Shown here: positions 60,769-64,000 of the stretch, one piece after another
How the letters are laid out: each line of letters starts with the position of its first letter
Position numbering within the stretch: position 1 is the stretch's first letter
Source: SCGC-AG-212-J23 sp035762345
GTDB lineage: Bacteria; Pseudomonadota; Gammaproteobacteria; Burkholderiales; SG8-39
DNA: 64,000 nucleotides
Assembly: GCA_035762345.1 (NCBI GenBank)
Contig: DASTPE010000079.1
Location: 1 to 64,000, forward strand
Direction: 5' to 3'
The notes under the pieces: generated by a model
Told to the model about the DNA's origin: nothing
The model's input: the letters and a program-made list of their open reading frames with translations, nothing else
Databases searched by the model: none
Translations under genes and position numbers: made by a program

Positions 60769-61793
60769 GGCTTCTTCCCGCAGCCCTGCGCGGCGTAGTA
60801 CGCGGCGAGGTTCGCGATGTCGGCGTCGCTCAGGCCCCTGACGACGCCGGCCATCATCGGATCCTTGCGCAGGCCGGCCCTGAACGCCTTGAGGGTGTTC
60901 GCGAGGTACACCGCCTTCTGGGCGGCGATGTTCGGCCACCCGGGATTTGCTCCGACGCCCGTCTCGCCGTGACAAGCGGAGCAGTTCTTCGCCAGAGCCT
61001 TGCCCGCCGCGGCGTCGCCCGTCGCGCTTGCGCTCGCCGCGGGCTTGCAGCTCAAGGCAGCGTAGTAGGCGGCGAGATCCTGGATCTCCGCATCGCTCAA
61101 GGTCTTCGCCACCGGCGACATCATGACGTCGGACTGGGCGCCGGACCTGTAGGCACCGAGGATGGCGACCAGGTAGGCGGCGTTCTGGCCTGCCAGGTTG
61201 GGCCAGCTGTCGTTCGGGCTGATTCCATCGGCGCCGTGGCAGCCGGCACAGCTCTCCGCGTGCTTCCTAGCGCCCGAGGCGGCGTCGCCGCCCGCCGGCG
61301 CCACGACGCCGGCGAGCTTCGGCGCATGCGGGTTGTGGCAGACGGCGCATTGCTGGCCCGCGCCGTGCTGGGCGAGATCGATCTGCGGCTGCGTGCGCGG
61401 CCTCTCGGCCATGCGCTCATGGCACAGAGCGCAGAGCCGCCGGGTGTCGGAAGGAACCGGCAGCTTTCCCTCCTGCGGATGCTTCTGCGCCGCGCCATGA
61501 CAGACTTCGCACGCCACCGTTTTGTGGTTCGCGGCAGACCACTGGGCGTGGCGCTCGCTGTGGCAGCCCTGGCAATAGGCCGAGGTCCGGAACACCGGCT
61601 CGTGGGCCGCGATCTCGGCCACTGAGCCGGCGCGGTAGTGGCCGAACTCATAGAAGGACTCGGCAGTGAAATACCACTTCGCGACCAGGGCGGCGGCAAA
61701 CCCCGCACCCAGCAGCACGAGCAGTCGGAAGACGTGCCTAGGCAGCGCCGGCCCCCAGCCATAAAGTGAACTCCCGTCCCCCGACCGTAGCAA
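60765..61793 (-). CDS. Membrane-anchored hexaheme cytochrome c (tetraheme module plus two c4-like domains), 342 aa
   Basis: An N-terminal membrane anchor (residues 21-39), then four close CxxCH motifs at Cys74, 95, 121 and 149, and two c4/c553-type domains at Cys182 and Cys271 (PNLAGQNAAYL, PNIAAQKAVYL). The first module resembles cytochrome c3/c7-like tetrahemes; the joined layout suggests a wire from the ferredoxin/NrfD core to the periplasm. An FNR-type box is 18 bases upstream of ATG 61793. Confidence 0.9.
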   Translation of the reverse strand: MLRSGDGSSLYGWGPALPRHVFRLLVLLGAGFAAALVAKWYFTAESFYEFGHYRAGSVAEIAAHEPVFRTSAYCQGCHSERHAQWSAANHKTVACEVCHGAAQKHPQEGKLPVPSDTRRLCALCHERMAERPRTQPQIDLAQHGAGQQCAVCHNPHAPKLAGVVAPAGGDAASGARKHAESCAGCHGADGISPNDSWPNLAGQNAAYLVAILGAYRSGAQSDVMMSPVAKTLSDAEIQDLAAYYAALSCKPAASASATGDAAAGKALAKNCSACHGETGVGANPGWPNIAAQKAVYLANTLKAFRAGLRKDPMMAGVVRGLSDADIANLAAYYAAQGCGKKP

Positions 61794-61810
61794 GCCGCTC
61801 CCGACGCCGC

Positions 61811-61824
61811 TTGATCTACGTCAA
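61811..61824. promoter_or_regulatory. FNR/DNR-type box upstream of the NrfD operon (TTGATCTACGTCAA)
   Basis: Nine of ten half-site bases match TTGAT-N4-ATCAA. It lies in the 43-base gap between the cytochrome b fusion gene and the hexaheme gene, centred about 25 bases upstream of the hexaheme ATG. At this distance it would sit near the start of transcription, so it may repress, or the start codon may be further in. Confidence 0.6.
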
Positions 61825-61836
61825 AGGGGAAGGACT

Positions 61837-63996
61837 TCAGCCGGCGCGCACGAGGAAGCCCCGCAGTACGAGCAGGAGCAGAATCAGCCCGATCGTTATC
61901 AGGACAAAGCCGAGGAAGGCCGAGCCGATCGTCATCGGCCGCGATGGCGCGTTCACCAGGTGCTTCTCGAGCTCGCCGGACTTCTTCAGCCGTTCGTACT
62001 CGAGCGCGTGCTCACGCCTGAACTCGTCGAGCGACACCGAGCCCGTGAACATTACGATGTCGAGCGGGAACTTGTCCGGCCGGAAGTGGTTGTTGAAGAA
62101 GTGCACCGTGAACAGGAAGACCGCGGCGAGCACCGCCTCTTCTCCGTGCACGATGGTGGCGACGTTGAATATCCATCCCGGCAGGATCGACGCCGTGGCC
62201 TCGGGGACTGCGAGCATGAAGCCGCTGCCGCCGATGATCGCCATGCCCCAGAACACCGCCCAGTAGTCGAACTTCTCCCAGTAGGTCCAGCGGTCGAATT
62301 GCGGGCGCGGCCGCATGCCGACGAACCACTGGAACATGGCGATGATGTCCTGCAGGTCCTGCCAGTTCGGCACCAGCGAGTTTGGCCCGAACCAATCGAA
62401 CGTGCGCAAGCGCGGCAGGATGCGCGCGCCCACCACATAGACCAGGTGGATGAAGAAGATCCCAAGCATGAGGGTGGCGGCGACGCGGTGCACGACCGCG
62501 GCCTCTTTCGGGCTGCCGAACATGCGCACCACAAGCTGCGCCCAGGGCATCTCGGCGAAGAACACCGCCATCCCGGTGAGGACAAGCGTCATCACGCTAA
62601 TCGCGAAGATGAGGTGCGCAAGCCGCCACATCGGCGCGAAGCGCTGGAACTGCTTGCCCTGCGGGTGCAGATGCAGGCCGACGACATGCGGGCTCGTCTT
62701 TCCTTCCTTGCGATCGCGCCATTCGCGGTAGAACCAGAGCGCGGTGTGCGTCCAGAAGAAAACGAACACGCCGATGAGCAGCGCGACCATGAACTTGGTT
62801 GCGACCCACACCTGCGGATAACGCTCGAAGTCATACGGCGTGGCGTGCGGCTGAAAGCTCACGAAGCCCGGGGTCGCGTTCTTGTGGCACTGCTGGCAGG
62901 TCGCGAGGCGATTGTTGGGATGAACGCGTGAGGCGGGATCGGCTACGCGCTGCACGTTATGCCCGCTGTGGCAGTCGGAGCACTTGGCGGTATACGCGTA
63001 GCCCAGCCGGTGCACCTGGCCGTGATAGGTGTGGATGTAGGTGCGGTAGCTCTCGACGTGGCAGTTGCCGCAGTTCTGCGTGATCGCCACTTTCGTGGAC
63101 GCTGCCGCCGGCGACTGGATGTCGTGCGTGGTGTGGCAGTCGGAGCAGATCGCCGCCACCGGGTTTCCTTTTTGCAGCACTTCGACGCCATGCACGGAGT
63201 TCTTGTAGACGCCGACCTGCTTCTCGTGGCACTTGCCGCAGACCAGCGGAATGCTCAGGCGCCAGTCGGCGCGCCCGGTGCTGCCGATCGGGTAAATGTA
63301 ATGCGCATCGTGGCAGTTGTAGCAGGTCGCGTTGGTGCGCGACTGGTCGTCGCGCCGCGGCCGCGCGTGCACCGACTTGAGATAGCGGTCGATCTGCTCG
63401 ACCACCACGCCGAGGCGCTCGTAGTCCTTCCTGCGGTCCTCTTCCAGGGTCCTCCACGTGTCCTGGTGGCACTGGATGCAGCCCACGCGGATCGGGCCGG
63501 TGCGCTTGTGCGGGATCTCGGTGATGTCGGTGTGGCACTCGACGCATCGGCGCTTCGCATGCACGCTGAGCTCGAACTTCTCCTTCACCACGTGGAGCGG
63601 GCGCGGCCTGCCATCGGGTCCGGGCATGGTAAAGCCCTCGTTGCCGTGGCAGCCGAAGCAGGTCGCGTTGTCGAGCGGCATCGCCGGTGCCGCGGCGGCT
63701 TCGGGTTTCGGCTTTCCAGCGGGCTTCTGCTGCAAGTACGCGACGATGGCCTGCAGCTCTCCTGCGCTGGCGTCGACCGGCATCGGATGGCCCTTGCCGG
63801 CGCGCAGCGCGCCGATCAGCTTGGATTCGGCGCCCCGGTACTTCGCCGCGGCCTCCCGCAGCGCCGGGCCCATCTTCTTCTCGTCCAACGCGTGGCAGCC
63901 GAGGCAACCTTTCGACTGCAGAAGCGCCTCGCCGGATTGCGCACGCGCAAGCGGCGTGAATGCAATCAACGCCGCCGCCAGGACCCAGACCCGCAT
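61837..63996 (-). CDS. CbcL-like fusion: class I cytochrome c, nonaheme c, and cytochrome b (719 aa)
   Basis: Signal peptide to about residue 20. Domain 1 is a monoheme class I cytochrome (Cys31, GHPM with Met72). Domain 2 has nine CxxCH motifs at Cys113, 151, 173, 225, 253, 284, 309, 339 and 367. Domain 3 (about 398-719) is a cytochrome b of the FdnI/HydC type with several helices and candidate heme histidines (for example His417 and those in VVHRVAATLML, HLVYVVG and VHFFNNHF). The last two domains match the layout of Geobacter CbcL, a menaquinol-oxidising cytochrome; the extra N-terminal domain does not. ATG 63996 is four bases from the window end, so upstream context is unseen. Confidence 0.9.
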   Translation of the reverse strand: MRVWVLAAALIAFTPLARAQSGEALLQSKGCLGCHALDEKKMGPALREAAAKYRGAESKLIGALRAGKGHPMPVDASAGELQAIVAYLQQKPAGKPKPEAAAAPAMPLDNATCFGCHGNEGFTMPGPDGRPRPLHVVKEKFELSVHAKRRCVECHTDITEIPHKRTGPIRVGCIQCHQDTWRTLEEDRRKDYERLGVVVEQIDRYLKSVHARPRRDDQSRTNATCYNCHDAHYIYPIGSTGRADWRLSIPLVCGKCHEKQVGVYKNSVHGVEVLQKGNPVAAICSDCHTTHDIQSPAAASTKVAITQNCGNCHVESYRTYIHTYHGQVHRLGYAYTAKCSDCHSGHNVQRVADPASRVHPNNRLATCQQCHKNATPGFVSFQPHATPYDFERYPQVWVATKFMVALLIGVFVFFWTHTALWFYREWRDRKEGKTSPHVVGLHLHPQGKQFQRFAPMWRLAHLIFAISVMTLVLTGMAVFFAEMPWAQLVVRMFGSPKEAAVVHRVAATLMLGIFFIHLVYVVGARILPRLRTFDWFGPNSLVPNWQDLQDIIAMFQWFVGMRPRPQFDRWTYWEKFDYWAVFWGMAIIGGSGFMLAVPEATASILPGWIFNVATIVHGEEAVLAAVFLFTVHFFNNHFRPDKFPLDIVMFTGSVSLDEFRREHALEYERLKKSGELEKHLVNAPSRPMTIGSAFLGFVLITIGLILLLLVLRGFLVRAG

Positions 63997-64000
63997 ACCC

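Noticed and set aside
58763..61793. A DMSO/polysulfide/nitrite reductase operon
   Set aside because: NrfD and the four-cluster ferredoxin fit, but no molybdopterin catalytic subunit or NrfA-type pentaheme reductase is encoded; only electron-carrying cytochromes are present.
50562..63996. The electron-transfer locus as a recently acquired island
   Set aside because: No tRNA, integrase, transposase, direct repeats or change of codon or base composition was seen at its visible left edge; the right edge is outside the window.

Overview
The window looks like a high-GC (about two thirds G+C) chromosome segment of a betaproteobacterium. The evidence is conserved gene order: aroC, hfq-hflX-hflK-hflC-DUF2065-hisZ-purA, rnr-rlmB, and rpsF-priB-rpsR-rplI-dnaB, with strong GC-ending codons and many 4-base ATGA/GTGA gene overlaps. 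No transposase, phage gene, CRISPR array or rRNA was seen. One tRNA gene (Leu, anticodon CAG) is present. The order or genus cannot be fixed from sequence alone.

Layout. 1-6.3 kb: end of an Asp/Glu racemase gene, two DUF1127 proteins, a two-component system (OmpR-type regulator plus a soluble hybrid kinase with five PAS repeats), and remnants of YCII and VOC genes. 6.3-14.5 kb: an outer-membrane protein, a three-gene RND efflux operon, then a beta-propeller protein coupled to a ThiS/MoaD-like carrier. 14.5-26.2 kb: accessory metabolism (pirin-DoxX-GST-dioxygenase operon facing a LysR gene, phospholipase A, sulfatase, MgtE, SDR, CBS protein, amidohydrolase). 26.2-41.4 kb: the housekeeping core. 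41.4-50.6 kb: methyltransferase, PhoH, Bcp, hydrolase, then alaC, GNAT, hom, small secreted protein, thrC, DUF2237.

50.6-64 kb is the standout region: an electron-transfer locus with 38 CxxCH c-type heme motifs in about 12.5 kb. A Crp/Fnr regulator is divergent from a decaheme MtrA-like cytochrome and an MtrB/PioB-like porin, with two FNR-type operators between them. Small cytochromes follow. A convergent set encodes an N-terminal class I cytochrome fused to nonaheme c and a CbcL-like cytochrome b (719 aa), a hexaheme cytochrome, a 16-Cys ferredoxin, an NrfD-type quinone protein, two tetraheme cytochromes and a heme membrane protein of unknown role. Inference: two inner-membrane quinol modules exchange electrons through periplasmic cytochromes with an MtrAB conduit across the outer membrane, under anaerobic/NO-type control. 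No MtrC-like surface cytochrome and no molybdenum catalytic subunit is present in the window, so the final electron partner and the direction of flow are open.
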